50,103 nt of DNA. It comes from Bigelowiella natans CCMP2755. Lineage: Eukaryota; Cercozoa; Chlorarachniophyceae. The DNA lies in contig ADNK01003010.1 of assembly GCA_000320545.1 (NCBI GenBank), forward strand, positions 1 to 50,103, given 5' to 3'. This document shows positions 1 through 12,767 of this stretch, piece after piece. The position numbers and the translations under genes were made by a program. Position 1 is the first letter of the stretch. Each line of letters opens with the position of its first letter. Below the pieces are notes generated by a model. It made no database searches. It worked only from the letters and a program-made list of their open reading frames with translations, and was not told where the DNA came from.

Positions 1-560
1 TATATATTTTATGTTTGCGCCCCCCGCCCGGTGCGTGAAATTGTCTGATTCGCTTTTCCTCCCCCCCCCACTTTTTTTGACCCGTGGTAGCCAGGGGCGC
101 CCTTGTAGTCACCACATTTCAAAATGTTGGGGGTCCGGAAAGCCTCCGCTAGTATACAACTCTTTCTTGTAACGACAAATACTAAAAAACATAAATATGT
201 TAATATATTCGGGGTAAAAGGGGTTTTAAAAATTCCTCAGAAAAAACCTTTTAAAGAAGTATATTTTATGGGGGTTTGTAGAGCCCCTTGGGGAGATGTC
301 CCTTTTCCCCCTTTTCTCCTTTCTTTTTTTTTCCATTTTTTTTTGGGCCCCTTTTAAGTGAATGGGTATGGGAAAAAAAAAAAACCTTTTTTTCAAAAAA
401 ACGCCCTTAAAAACCTTGGGTGAAAAAAAGGTAAGGGGGGGGAGGAGTAGTACCCACTCCACCGGGAAAGGGGTTGGGGAAAATCTTTTTTTTTTTTTTT
501 TTTTCTTTTGTCCCCCCCCTTGTGTTTCCCCCCCCCCCCCCCCCCCCCCCCCCCACACAC

Positions 561-605
<45 letters not shown>

Positions 606-633
606 CCCCCCCTCTCTACCCCCCGCTGCGTAC
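1..633. other. Homopolymer- and microsatellite-rich edge, no gene resolved
   Basis: This stretch is dominated by long C, G, T and A runs (for example around 481-560) and an AT/TA tract at about 562-601. Open frames here translate into runs of Phe, Pro, Lys and Gly and look spurious. The Der gene on the minus strand must continue leftwards through this region, because its last clear exon ends with a good donor at 634/633, but I find no exon for the second GTPase domain. The base composition looks like an unpolished contig edge. Any coding sequence here may be corrupted. Confidence 0.5.
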
Positions 634-1075
634 AGGAGGTATCTGCTGTGCAATTTGATTTAGCAGCAGATCAATCCCAACATCGTGCTTTGCGGACACC
701 GCTAAGGGTTCCCCCATTCCTACACAAAGAGCGAGTAAACGAGTAAACGACGATGAGGACAACGACAGCAGCACTGATGATATAATCCCATCAACATGGT
801 TGGATGGCGTGAGGATGAAGAGAGAGAGGTGGAAAAGGAAAGATGCTATTTCTATTCGTCGTCCGTTAATAAACGGTGATGCTGACCATGCTTTAGCCGC
901 TTAAACCTCAATTGGATTCACAAAGGAAACGCAGCAGCAGCAGCAGCAGCAGCAGTGTATTGTACATAGTACCCACCTAGCTCCCAAAACTGAGAGGCCT
1001 CCATCATCATTTTCTCATTATCAGCCTTGTTCACTGGTATTATTCAAAAAACGGTATTAAGCACAACCAACTACA

Positions 1076-1114
<39 letters not shown>

Positions 1115-3784
1115 ATGTGCTACCCCCCCCCCCCCCCCCCCCGCCTCTTTCCCCCATCCTCTCTCACTCACGCATCGAAAAGAACCACCGACTATATACT
1201 GCCGTCGGAAACGGTGTCTTCCAAAGAGAAAAGACACTCGTATACACTAAGGGGTCAAATGGCGAGAAGGCTGTCACCATGCACTCTCTCCAAGGAAAAA
1301 ACCAAACCAACTTTTGAAATGAAATTTGTCCAAAAACTGCAAGAACGAGGAGCTTTTATAATCACAGACAGACTCTCCATAATCATCTCCAGCCTGACCA
1401 ACAGTTGCCTTCTAACAGATCTATGCTATTTCTAGAACGCTCCCCTATCCTTACCCCCCCCCCCCCCCCCCTGTCGGTCTCTTCGTTACCAACGATCTGC
1501 ACACGAGTGGTGTGCGGCTCTTCCTCGTCCTTAGAGGCCTTCATTCTATCTTTCTCTCTGTTGTTGTATCGGCATGAACAGCATTGGCCAAAAACCATAT
1601 CACTTATGCAATGTCTGCTGCTGCTGCTACTTCTTGGAGATCGTGGAACATGCAAATACGGCAATAGCCACGACGCAGCGCAGGAAGAGAGAGAGAAAGC
1701 GAGCAGTGCTGGTGATATTTAGCACAGATTTTTAGCATATATCCCCGGCATTGTTTCAATGCGTTCAAACAAGATCATGGCGAAATGCTGTGTGATTGGC
1801 GTGGTCAGGGTTGTAAGGGTGGTTATACTTCTCAAGCTCTCGTAGCATTGAAACAACTTGCTTGTCCGCCTCAAGAACCCCCTTGCGTGTGCAGTGTGTG
1901 AGTTGCGAGTTGTGAGGGGTGGGGTGGGGAGATGCTATGCTATTTAACAGCATTTTGAACACTACATTTATAAACATAACTCACAAAAATTTAAATGATT
2001 AAAGTCAAATCGTGTTGTTAGTTATGAACACGAAGAAGGTTTTGATTTCTACATCTCTGCTTGGAATGACTAGTAAAGAGGGGGGTACGTACCTTTCCTG
2101 CATCAACAACGACCAACACCTATATGATAACATCTCAATTAATTTTTCCTTTTCAAATGATTGCAATCGTATTGCATTCATATTGCATTCCTCACCGATC
2201 ATGTGTGAATAGAAACGCCCATACGAAGAAATGAACATGATATACAATTCACGTATATATGAAAAATACATAATACTTATACACTTCAAATAAAAATATT
2301 TATATAGTTTAAATATTATTTATACAGCTTATATATATTTGCATTTATTATCTACCAAATCTGCCATTTCCATTGCTAACATTGCTTGTTCTCGAATTTC
2401 TCTATTGGAAGTAACAACATACGAATACACCGATATCACTTTATAAAGATGATACAATATAATCCAAGCTTCTTCACTCAAGGATTGCTGCTGCAGCAGA
2501 GCGCTTCCTCTCCTTCCCCATTCTGTTATTATTGCAATGTTTGTGACCGAATGAACTCTCGAGATCCAGGTTTGCCATGAGCGTCCCGAGGCAATCGTAT
2601 GTCCCTCTCGTAGGCCTGATTAAGACAATGGAGGTTGTGGCGCGTGTGAATAGGAGGCTGGCGTGTATATAAATGGCCGAAGCGATGGTGGTGTGCTCGT
2701 CTATAGCACCTGCTCTCCCCAATCAATGCCCCCACTGTCCACAAGATCGAACGTCGCGTTCTAAAAACAGATTGAGGTGCGTGTTTGAATTATAATAAAG
2801 ATCTGCATATGCTCTAATGTAATATAAATATAAATATAAATACATTTATATAAAGATACAAACAAGGTATTTGAAGAAGGCCTCACTCACTAACATTATC
2901 CTCGCAAAGATCATCAGTTGTGGCCGTTGTCGTATGGTGGTTATCGATTATGTCGTCGGCTCCTTCACCTTCCACGTAACTGGAGAGAACAGCCTGTCCC
3001 TTGTTGTACCCGCACGATTATCAACAACCTTCACCAATTATTCACACTGAGCCTCTTGACTTTACATTGATATCATCATTCAAATGAAGAACCCATCCCT
3101 TCATACGGGGTGGGCGGACCAGGAATAAAATGGAGAATTCGAAGAGGGAGGATGAAAATAAGTTCGCAAGAGAAAATAATTGGTAGATGGGAGAGGCCTT
3201 CTCATTGGCCCGAGCATAAGTGCTTACCGCAAGACGCTCTCCTATCATCTTATTGAACAATGAGCTTTTTCCCACGTTCGGCCTTCCTGAATTCAATTGT
3301 CCAGCAAAACAAAACAACCCAGGCCCGCATTAGCAGCATTCTCTGGAATTTCGTGGACAGAAGTCGAAGAGCGATATTAACCACTAGAGAGTACAGCATC
3401 GACACACAAATTGAGAATATTCTACCTATCAAGGCCACGATGGGGCGAACGCTGCTAGGTGGAAAATCAGATGATGATCCTGCAGCCGCTCGAATGCGAG
3501 ACAAATAATGCGTCGCATCCAGGGATTCTGATACACTACCAGACTTCAACGAGAAACGATCAAATAAGCGGTGACTACCCCTGGAAAAGAACGTAACAGT
3601 GAAGGTATGCTCAGCCATCGATGTAATATTACACCTACCTCCTGTTACACACCGAGAGCCTAGTGCGCCTGTTAGTTCTCGGAGAATAGAGACTGTGACG
3701 CCTTGGTGCAATATTTGGACAAAAGATTGTGAGAAGGACGAGCACTAGTCCACCGGTGGGGCGCATGCCCGTACCGGCAGCCAT
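634..3784 (-). CDS. der: Plastid-targeted Der/EngA GTPase, first G domain (3' part missing)
   Basis: Der is a double-GTPase needed for maturation of the large subunit of bacterial-type ribosomes, here presumably plastid ribosomes. Exons in order: 3639-3784, 3426-3580, 3228-3286, 2969-3028, 2710-2760, 2548-2615, 2356-2401, 2093-2119, 1771-1881, 1490-1553, 977-1033, 634-719. Phases match at all 11 junctions. G1 is GRPNVGKSS (split by an intron). Switch I is VVDNRAGTTRDRLF, G3 is FDLVDSGG, G4 is VVNKADN and G5 is AVSAKHDVG. The ADLVLVVVDAGKG strand is also typical of Der. About 30-40 residues more than usual lie between the LVVVDA strand and NKAD. The start at 3784 gives MAAGTGMRP, then the hydrophobic core GGLVLVLLTIFC, then a basic Ser/Arg-rich leader: a bipartite plastid presequence. 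The second G domain and KH-like domain are not seen; they lie off-window or in the poor left edge. Family assignment is firm; plastid location is inferred. Confidence 0.88.
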
Positions 3785-4124
3785 TGTGGTGCGCCGGCAA
3801 TTAAAGCGCTGGCGCTTTCGGAATCCAATCCTTCTCGGCTCGGATCCCAGGCACCTATCCCTTGTCGCAGGCAGTAAAATGCCGCAGAGTCGAATTTTTG
3901 AAATGTTTGAAATTTGGGCCAGATCCTTTTCGAAGGCCGGAGGCGTGGAAATCTGTCTTTTTAGTTGTGTTTTATTCAATGTTTTGTTGTCGTAGGAACA
4001 AAATGGATGATCATGGTCCGAATTCGTGTTTATGTGTGCTGTCCTTCAGGTTTGAATAGCCTCCTCGAGCAGGAGGCAATGGGGCAGGAATGCAGTTTGG
4101 GAACTGCTCCGTCCCTTCCTTCAG

Positions 4125-4660
4125 GTCGAACGTCCTTGTTTTCACATCACCGTGATCTCCTTCTTAATGATGAATCCACATGCTTTAGAACACTCTTCAA
4201 CCCACTCCTCTCAAGCGGAAAAAGATGAAGGTAGTTGACTAGTATTTCTGGGATCTTTGTCCGGTTTTGCAAGTTGCCTTTCGCTTACTTAACCGCAGCT
4301 TCTGAGGACGACGAGGATAAATCATGGAGCGACGAGGAGGGAGTCAACAAGAACGATGCGAAACGCAAACTCAAATCCCGTGTTTTCAAGAAGACGCTAT
4401 ACAAATACTTAACCAATGACAGCACGTTTGATGACAAGTAAGAAACACTAAATATGGGTGTGCGATGCAATTCGATGCAATACGAGCAGCATACTCCCTA
4501 AGACAGACTAAAGATCTATTACATTACCATTTACTGGATTTCATCGTGCGCCATCCATCATATCCTAATGCTTAGATTCATGATGCGAGTGCAAACTATT
4601 TCGGAAGGGGACGACTCGAAACAGAGGACCAGAGGCACTGGAAGTGGCCAGATTCTAACG
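4125..4660 (+). CDS. Acidic protein of unknown function, partial exon set
   Basis: Three exons with matching phases can be chained: 4125-4230, 4299-4437 and 4576-4660. The middle exon is highly charged (SEDDEDKSWSDEEG, then KNDAKRKLKSRVFKKTLYKY), giving an acidic patch followed by a basic helix. The third begins with FMMRVQTISEGDDSKQRT. Donors are GTAGTT, GTAAGA and GTAAAA. I cannot assign a first or last exon. A start upstream between 3800 and 4060 is possible, which would make it head-to-head with Der. A charged patch like this is common in nuclear or nucleolar proteins, but no domain is recognised. Moderate confidence that it is coding, none in function. Confidence 0.4.
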
Positions 4661-5984
4661 GTAAAACGCACTATGCTTCATACTGCATGGAGTGCACGCG
4701 ATAACACTGTTCTCTCAATACCGATCTTAAACTGTTCCTATGCCGTTGATTCGGATAAAATTAGGTGCAGGTCACAAGGGATGCGACAGACGCAACGGAG
4801 TACCGGGTGGGTAGGAGCGTAATCGCTTCAACGAGGGAAATAGCTAAGATCCGATATGTACAATCGTGTGATACTTTTTACGTACGCGTGTGAGAGTTAT
4901 TTGTACTGAAAAGACCGAGGCATACGTCCCTTCGAGCGTCGATCCCGAAAACGGCCCTTATCACTGCAAAATCATAGAAATCATGGGAGAGGTTCTCTTG
5001 CTTTATATGTAATGCTGTGTACGCCTAAGAACGCGCCTTCTTCATTTCCTCAAAATAAAGTTGTTAGAAAACAACAGGGCGGAGTCACTAAAAACCATCA
5101 TATATACCACCTTCATCATCATTATCAACAGCATCATCAACAACATCATCATTATTCACTCATGGATCAAAAGCGGAAAACATGGGAAATTGTGTCCTCG
5201 ACTCTCTAATGTCTGGGAGATATCAACGACAGGGATTCGGTTTCGCTATCGTTTTGATTTTTCTATAAGTAACTATTAGAAAATTCCTTTGATTAAATGG
5301 CAGTTATGGTAAGTAATCCGAACGTGATATTCAGGGTATCTTCCCAGCTGTTTCCTCCTCTTCTTCCTCCTCCTCCTCCTCCTCATCGTCATCGTCATCG
5401 AAGCTCTCAATGATTTCATCGCCATTATTCCTCTGGGATACGAGAGAAAACAGGCCACAGCAAGATGCTGGTGCTTATTCGTCGTCGTAGCAGTAGATAG
5501 CTGCTGCAGCAGTTATCGGAATTGTTCATTTTTGTATTCTAAGCACCCCCCCCTCCCCTATTGTGTCATCTCGTGCATCTTTCAGCGCAGCTGAAGACTT
5601 GCATCTTGCGAATATAGGAGAGAATATGAATAATATAAATATATAAATAAATAAATATATATATATATATATTTACGTATCAAGTCCTGCCTACGAGAGA
5701 TGCAAGTAACAAATTTGGTCATGGACGAAACATGGCACCCCTCTCAGAAGGAAGAACCTCGAGGGATAAGCTTCGGAGAGCGAAGACTCCGTTGACGTTT
5801 AATGTAGGAGAGAGAGGAGAGAGCATTTAGAAAGCACTATCTGCACCTGCCATGGAACATAATGAAGCTGATTGCTCTGCGTGTTTGCATCTCTTTGCCG
5901 TCTCCTTTACTATCTTGATTAGTACTTTAGTACTTCGTTTACTTCACCGAGTCAAGAAATGAGAGAGGAGAGGGGGGGAAGAGT

Positions 5985-6035
<51 letters not shown>

Positions 6036-6603
6036 AGCTTCAAAACCCTGAGCAGCTACAATGTACCTCCTCGAAAGGAGTTTGACTTAGATTTTGATTT
6101 TGTATTCTGACCATCATTTATACCATTAACGTCCTTGGAGCAGATTCTTCGCGAAGACGCATCCGGAGAGTACACAGTGCTTAAGTCTCTCACCCTCTCC
6201 AAAGAACAAATGTACCAAATGACAATTCATCAATATCCAACCCCCTCTCCTCCTCTTCCCCCACCCAGAATATTAGGCAGAAATGCCGGTATTATTTCTC
6301 AAAACACCAACGATAGCAGCGCAGCATCGTGATTACGAAGAAGAAGAAGAAGAAGATGAAGAAGAAGAAGAAGAAGAAGAAGAAGAAGAAGAAATTGAGT
6401 AGTTTCCCAAGTAAATCCAAACGATACTCTTAAGGCGCCGTGCAAAAAGAACGCGAGGATTTCTCATCACCAGCCTCGCCATCACTACCATCCCTATATC
6501 TTCGCTGCTTTTGGCTGCCGCACCTCTCCTTGTATGGACAACCAAATGCAGCAGCTAATTCATTCGCATTCTCCCCCCCATCCCCCCCCCCCCTTATTTC
6601 TAG
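4661..6603. other. Mostly unresolved spacer with two exon candidates
   Basis: No confident gene. On the minus strand 5331-5432 reads as an exon ending in a stop, with a GDEIIESF stretch followed by an Asp/Glu run and TAGKIP. It has a CAG acceptor on its 5' side and would be an acidic C-terminus. On the plus strand 6141-6209 reads QILREDASGEYTVLKSLTLS behind a GAG acceptor, and could be an upstream exon of the 6604-12767 gene, but the phases do not close. Otherwise there are an AT tract (about 5640-5671), a GA tract (about 5989-6029) and a long GAA tract (about 6337-6393). Confidence 0.3.
6337..6393. repeat. (GAA)n microsatellite
   Basis: Near-perfect GAA repeat with one GAT interruption. In one plus frame it would code a run of Glu ending at a stop, and in the minus frames runs of Ser or Phe. 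No splice phase supports coding, so it is annotated as simple repeat. Confidence 0.85.
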
Positions 6604-7246
6604 GATCACCTTCCGACATATGCTGCTAAGAAGAAAGAACCGGTCCGGCATCAATTCCCCCCCCACCCCCTCCTCCAGACGCAGCGAGGCTCAGGATGGC
6701 GAGGGGAGGGGCACGGAGCTCAAGCTAGACTTTCTTGGCGAAAGCACAAACGGGAACTCTGCGAGACGTGCAGGACATCAGACAGTCGTCGAGAATGACA
6801 CGGGCAGCAGCTCGCTTGCGTCTGCATTGTTTTTTGGGAGAAAGAAGGCCAGGAAGAGAGACTGGGAGTTCTCTCTGTTTCTTCGCCGTGTGGAGGTGAG
6901 CAATAGTACTAAGAGCTCATATTAAGTTTTTATCTCCTCACCCTTTCTTAATTTTTGATATTCCCCTGTCCCCTCCCCTTCTGTTCTCTCTTCTTCTCTG
7001 TATTTCCTTCACTTCTAGCCTACCGAGAATAATGGGGTGGATAAAGAGGGTCTAGAGGCTGCCTGTCTCAATGATCTCAGCAGTCTAAGATCAAATGTAG
7101 AGTTTATTATATATGTATTTGTTTTCTTACATTATGCAATTTGCACCGGTCATCTTCTTCTCCTCCTCTTGCATTCTTCACCGCACATCAGCTTCGTCCA
7201 AGCAAAGAGGAAGGAAATAATTACCCAAAGGTTTACATGTACGAGA

Positions 7247-7289
<43 letters not shown>

Positions 7290-8350
7290 TAATATTTACA
7301 TAAATATACATAAATATACATATATATATATATAAATATAATATAATATAATATATATATATATATGTGTGTGTGTGTTGTATGCATGATGTTGCTTTTT
7401 CCATGAGCAATCGTCCATATATGACGTTCTATAGACGCCCCTCACCAACTATCAGTGTACGTGAGGAAGATGATGATTTTTGATCTTAGCCGTGTATTGT
7501 ACATGCTGCAGTCGTCGTTAAGAGATTCGATTTTCACTTGAACAACTCACAATATGGTCCTTGTTTTCCTTGCGAATTGTCTCCTCCTCCTCCTCCTCCT
7601 CCTCCTCCTCCTGCATCTTAGATGATAACAATTATTATGGAAGGCTTATGAGTAGTGGAGGGAATGATCGTGGAGTCATTACCCAAAGGTCTCCTCTAAA
7701 TCTAAGAATTTGTGTATTTTCTTCTTCAAACTTTGAAACATTTCAATATTTACTACTACTGTGTAACCTGAATGTCGGAGTGCGCGTGATTGTTTTGCAG
7801 GAAAGTTGGCGCTTCATCGGTAAAGTCAGCGATGAGCATCAAAGCAACACGAGACACGATGAGGCACTAGTCCAAGGTAACAGTAAAAGCCTCTCTCATG
7901 AGCGATGGAGTTCATTTTCGAAGATAGTCATAAATAGAGAACTCATCAGACACACTTCCTCCTTCTTTGGGCATCTTAGTTTTTGTGCGTGCATGTGCGT
8001 GCGTGCATGCATGCATGCATGTGTGTGTGCATGTGTGTGTGTGTGTTGTTGGTATCATTGTATGTTATCTGCAAATAGGCATGTGTATGATCATTACTTT
8101 TGAGTTTGCATGTGTTCTTTGGTCATAATGTTGTTTTGAAATCTGGTGTTGATGTCTCTTGCTGCAGCACTAATGCACACCGAAGATGGCGATGACGAAG
8201 ACCAGAGTCAGTTATATCCTTCAAATACATTCTCCCTGATGACTAAGAAGACACGCGTTTGCATGGTTCAAGCGTGTATGGCGGCACTGTTGTTATTGTT
8301 GACAATTGTTTGTGTGTGATTGTGTGATTGTGGTGATTGTGTGATTGTGT

Positions 8351-8385
<35 letters not shown>

Positions 8386-8978
8386 TGTGTGCGTGTGCTT
8401 TCAGAGAGATTCACAAAAGCATTAGTCGATCAATTTCTAAATTTAAAAAAAAACTATTTATCCGACTTTGGCACTTTTGGCTCACAACGCCGCCGCTGCT
8501 ACTCAATTCATGTTTCGGTCTTGTATTCCAGTCCTTAGCTCTAGTAATGTATACCGACGATGTGGGCGTTCGTGTTTTTACAGAAATGAAGTCTCAGATT
8601 GGAGGGCAGATCGACTACTGGGACAAGTGCGTTGAGATCCTCTCCACGGTAATTTTGTCATAATTTTGTCATCATTTTAGAGTTCTTTAAGAGAAGGAGA
8701 TTTTCCTCCACCATTTATGATTTATATACTGCTACCGCTGCTGCTGCTACTGCGCGCTATATCGTGCTATATCGGCATCTTTAGCTCAATCGTTTCAGTA
8801 CTTGTGTATGAGTGAGTGTGTGTGTGTGTGTGTGCGTGTCGTGTGGGTATGGCTGTCAGGTTTACAATGTGAAAGTCTCCATTCTAATTACAGGGTTTAT
8901 CATACAAAGCATGAACTTGTACACTGCACGCATGCTATGTCATCCAATGCAAAAGCACTACGATGATTGCTTGTAAAC

Positions 8979-9013
<35 letters not shown>

Positions 9014-11176
9014 GAGGGAGACTGCTTCTGATACATCGCCACCATCGTTATCTATCAACTCCACCATCGTTATCTATCAACACCACCATAATGAACATCA
9101 TCCGAATACAATCTCACAATCATCTTCATTGCTATTCGCTCATCACCAACAGAGTGAGCTTGGTCGATAAGAAAGGTCTGATCCTCGGTTTTGGGTCAAT
9201 TGTTGGAGAAGAAGAAAGCAATGAAACCGCAGCGTCCACATCGGAGGATTCCTGGTAAGATATGTACCAATCGGCGAGTAGTCAAAGCAGATGCATAGAG
9301 CCGTTTGCGCGCTTGTGCATTTTTCTCAGCTTTAAAGGCCTGAGAAAGCTATTTTCTCGTTAAATGCATTCCGCAATAGGTTCCGACGACGATTTGTCCC
9401 TTCTGACCCTGAGATTATACCAGAAGGCGCATCGGTTGACAGAGGCGATAAAAAGGTATATTTTATTGTCTTGGAAACATTATGGAGGGAAAGGTTATGT
9501 AAGAGACAATGCCGAAGTTGTAGGTTCTGATTTATGATTTGGTCTGTGTTATTCCTGTTGTCGTAGCACATCTAGACACAAAACGCAACTAGCATTCGTA
9601 TACGCTTACGTGCGCGCGCGCGTGTGTTTGTGTGTGTGTTCGTGTGTGTGTGAGTTTCAGATTCTTTGTTGTAATGTCCTTCTTCTATTTCGTTTGAATG
9701 TTTCCACAGTCAATGATTCGAAAGGAGGCCAGGCTATACGACCAATATAGATTCGGAAAGTAGTCAATTTGCTATTGCTTGTATAGTACTCGATGCTTTC
9801 TGGCCTTCATTGCAAGCGTAGACAGAGCCACCAATCTTTGATTCTCTCACCCACACACATTTACGCACACAAATAGACCATGCTATCCAATTGCTTAAGT
9901 ATGTGTCTATGTGTGTGTGTGTGTCTTCGATGCTTTACCTTTTTCCAGACATTTTGAAAAAATTCGCAAGAATTGTTGGACCTTCCACCTCGGAGACTTC
10001 AAAGGTGAACGTAACCGTAGCACACACTACTCGAAAAAAACAAACAATCAGATCGTTGTGTTGGAGCATTAGGGTTATGTTAAGTCATAAAACGAGGGTA
10101 TTGAGAATGACCGAAAGTCAAGGATCATACTCGACATCAGAATAATAGAATATGCATTTATATTCTATGATAATGATGATGATAAGGATGATGCATATTG
10201 CCTCTTGCTACTGCTCCGTGCAGATGTGAATGATATTCCGGATTTGCTGGTTTCGGACATTACTTCGTTTTCTTGGCCTGGGAGAAAGTTGGTGCGAATT
10301 ATCACATCGAGACTTGCCGAAAAAAAGATGCGACATTTGGTAATGATGTCTTTTATTTGTCCAACAAACCTTCTTAATTTTTCATGATTCCAATGCAACC
10401 GAAGTATTCTTTCCTTTATTCGGGTCTAAGGATGGTGTTGAGGGAAATAGCAATCAGTCGCCTAATGCGCTTAGTTTCTAGAATTAGCTAGAAGTCATTC
10501 CTTTCTCTATCGATGCTTTTGTCCGCACACGCAGGACCTCGAATTCTTCAATGAAACAAACGATAAAGAGAAAATGTCACATCTGTCATTCGGTGTCCAG
10601 GTCGGAAGAAGTCCTGCATCAAGCGGGAAACATCACACAACATACGAACACGTTTCATCTTACAATACCGGGAAAAATCAGCTCACTAAGATTGGAGCAG
10701 CAACGTTTGGTTGATGCCAGTCTCCTTTTTGGGCAATATCTGTGGAGGGGTGTTTGCTGTCCGCCGATTTTACGAGGCCTTTTCGGCTATGATTTCCTTG
10801 TTTCGTTTTGTTTTTAAACAATCGCATGCAAATGTAACGAGAGAAATGATAGATCGGGCGGTAAGCGCACACAGGCGTGCCCAAAACACACACGTGCAAT
10901 GCACGAATTGTATGGCTCTACTTTCTTCCTGTAATGCAAAGGTAACATATCAATCTCGTGGACGAAACCTTTTGAGCCATGCGGACTCGGCCCATTCTTC
11001 TCGAATTCATGAGCTAAAGACGTCATTCTTCGTACGAAATGGCCATCGTGATTCGTCGTCCAGAAGAGACAGTAACATCTCAAATGGCTATTTTGGAATG
11101 GTAGAAAGGCCATCGAACCTTCCGACGCATTTTTGTTGGGATAATACCCGTTCCTTTCTCCGAAGTTGTGTCCAGA

Positions 11177-11220
<44 letters not shown>

Positions 11221-12767
11221 AATATATATGTGTGTGTGTGTGTGTTTCTTTTGTGTGACGCTTTTATTCTCGGAACACCGTGATTCCTAGGCTTCTCGGC
11301 CACGAGATACGGGGCGTAAGAATCTGATAAGAATTCATTTTTGTTCATTATCATATCCATCACAGTTGAATAAGTCTAAGGTTACAAGACATCGTAAGGG
11401 TATCCTCGGCTCGGGTCTTCTCCATACAAAGATTCACGCAGGGTCGAGGCTTTTTACAAAACCGCTTAACACTCTCCCCTGGTAAGTGCAGCCGCGTGCC
11501 AGTGGAAGTGCGCATGTATCTGCTTGTCTGTCTGCGCACGGGCGCGTGCTTTGGTTGGTGATATCCTGGGTAAATTGCGTGTAGGTTTCAACATGGAAGT
11601 AGCTCCAATGGAGACGAATCGAAACAGGCGTCGATCCCCGACGAATCAAGATTCGGAATCAAGTCCTACAGCGCAGACTTTGAGCACAACGGGGCCACGT
11701 CATGTCGAGAGGCGAGCTCGAATGTGCTGTTGTCGCACGTCAGTTTGGAGCACGATGACGACGGTACACAAACAACAAATATTTTAGATACATGCAAACT
11801 CAAAAGCAGCCGAGCCTACTCAGAAATGGCGCAGGAGCACTCATTGCATGACCACCTGGGAATGCTGCCTGGGGGGCACACTGCTACGCCAAATCACCGT
11901 GTTTGCTATCAAGTGTTTGCCTGTTCGTTTTGCTATTGAACGAGGGCCATATCGCCAAGCATCACATATACAACATCTAACGGATGTTTCATTCAAATTG
12001 CAAAGATCATCGTGATGTTTCATTCGAGTTGCAAAGATCATCGTGCAGAGTTATTACTACTACTACTACTTCTACTTCTACCTAAGTGACGTCGTCCATC
12101 TATCATCGATGCAGGGGGTGGTGGCTACTTGTCGAGGGCGTTCCGAATGGTTACATTTCATGGACACATGATGAATGGAAATATATACCAAGAAAGAGCG
12201 ATAATAGGTGCCGTTACAAGCTCTTTTCTCTCCTCTTCCCCAACCTCGTCATTTTCCTCACTAGTCTTTCGTTTTGTTGTTTTTGCAATATATGCGTTGG
12301 GTACATATGCGATGCATGATGGATTCTTGAATGGGCTGGTGTTTTTAGGCGAAGGTCACTTTATTGACTTGCACGCTATGGAGACCTACTCCAAAGGTCA
12401 GCTCGTTGATAGCACAGAAACCATCCATCTAACCACACATCTCCCCCTAATTTTTCGTTGATAGAATAACATTTGCGCAACTAATGATGACGGTGATGAC
12501 GGTGTGATTGGCGATGGTGATGATGACAATGAACGATGGCCTTAATGATAGTGATGATAATGATGACTTCAGCGCACGCATTATCTTACCGTGGGAGACT
12601 TGTCAACCATCAATAATATATAATAAAAACATAAATCATCAGGAGATTACATAGAAGTCCAGGTTCAAAGAGTCGTACTTTGCGAGTCGAGGGTTCGGGT
12701 GATGAAATCATCGAAACACATCCTCTGGCCATATTACAACACTCCTGCTATTGCCAGGGTATTGTAG
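6604..12767 (+). CDS. Multi-exon protein of unknown function
   Basis: I do not recognise this gene. Chained exons: 6604-6895, 7019-7096, 7801-7876, 8168-8256 (or 8265), 8532-8656, 9153-9254, 9380-9455, 9710-9759, 9949-10004, 10224-10291, 10535-10600, 11366-11481, 11585-11763, 12115-12207, 12349-12396, 12655-12767 (stop TAG). The whole chain closes in one frame and gives at least 541 residues; the 5' end is open. Readable segments include SLALVMYTDDVGVRVF, VSLVDKKGLILGFGS, HFEKIRKNCWTFHLGDF, DIPDLLVSDITSFSWPGRK and the C-terminal KHILWPYYNTPAIARVL. The product looks soluble and mixed alpha/beta, with a hydrophilic Ser/Asp-rich stretch from the 11585-11763 exon. The junction 8656/9153 relies on a weak GTCATA donor, and exons between 10600 and 11366 could be missed. 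A two-gene split is possible but no internal stop forces it. Confidence 0.55.
7252..7375. repeat. AT-rich compound microsatellite in intron
   Basis: (AT)n blocks separated by AAATATACAT-type units and ending in a short GT tract. It lies in the intron between the exons at 7019-7096 and 7801-7876 and has no coding reading of its own. Confidence 0.85.

Noticed and set aside
393-653. Several short ORFs in the first 750 bp
   Set aside because: They are translations of homopolymers and AT/GT repeats (Pro, Gly, Lys, Tyr-Ile runs) without codon structure.
4590-4695. Alternative plus frame reading RHWKWPDSNGKTHYASYCME, resembling a small zinc-finger exon
   Set aside because: The other frame closes in phase with the previous exon and ends at a GTAAAA donor. 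This frame needs an unmatched phase. Kept only as a curiosity.
7561-8103. 180-codon plus-strand ORF
   Set aside because: Only its middle (7801-7876) is bounded by good splice sites and phase-matched. The flanks are Ser- and Cys/Val-repeat translations.
10711-11283. 190-codon plus-strand ORF
   Set aside because: It ends in an AT-repeat translation and lies in the intron between phase-matched exons 10535-10600 and 11366-11481. It may contain a missed exon, but the whole ORF is not supported.
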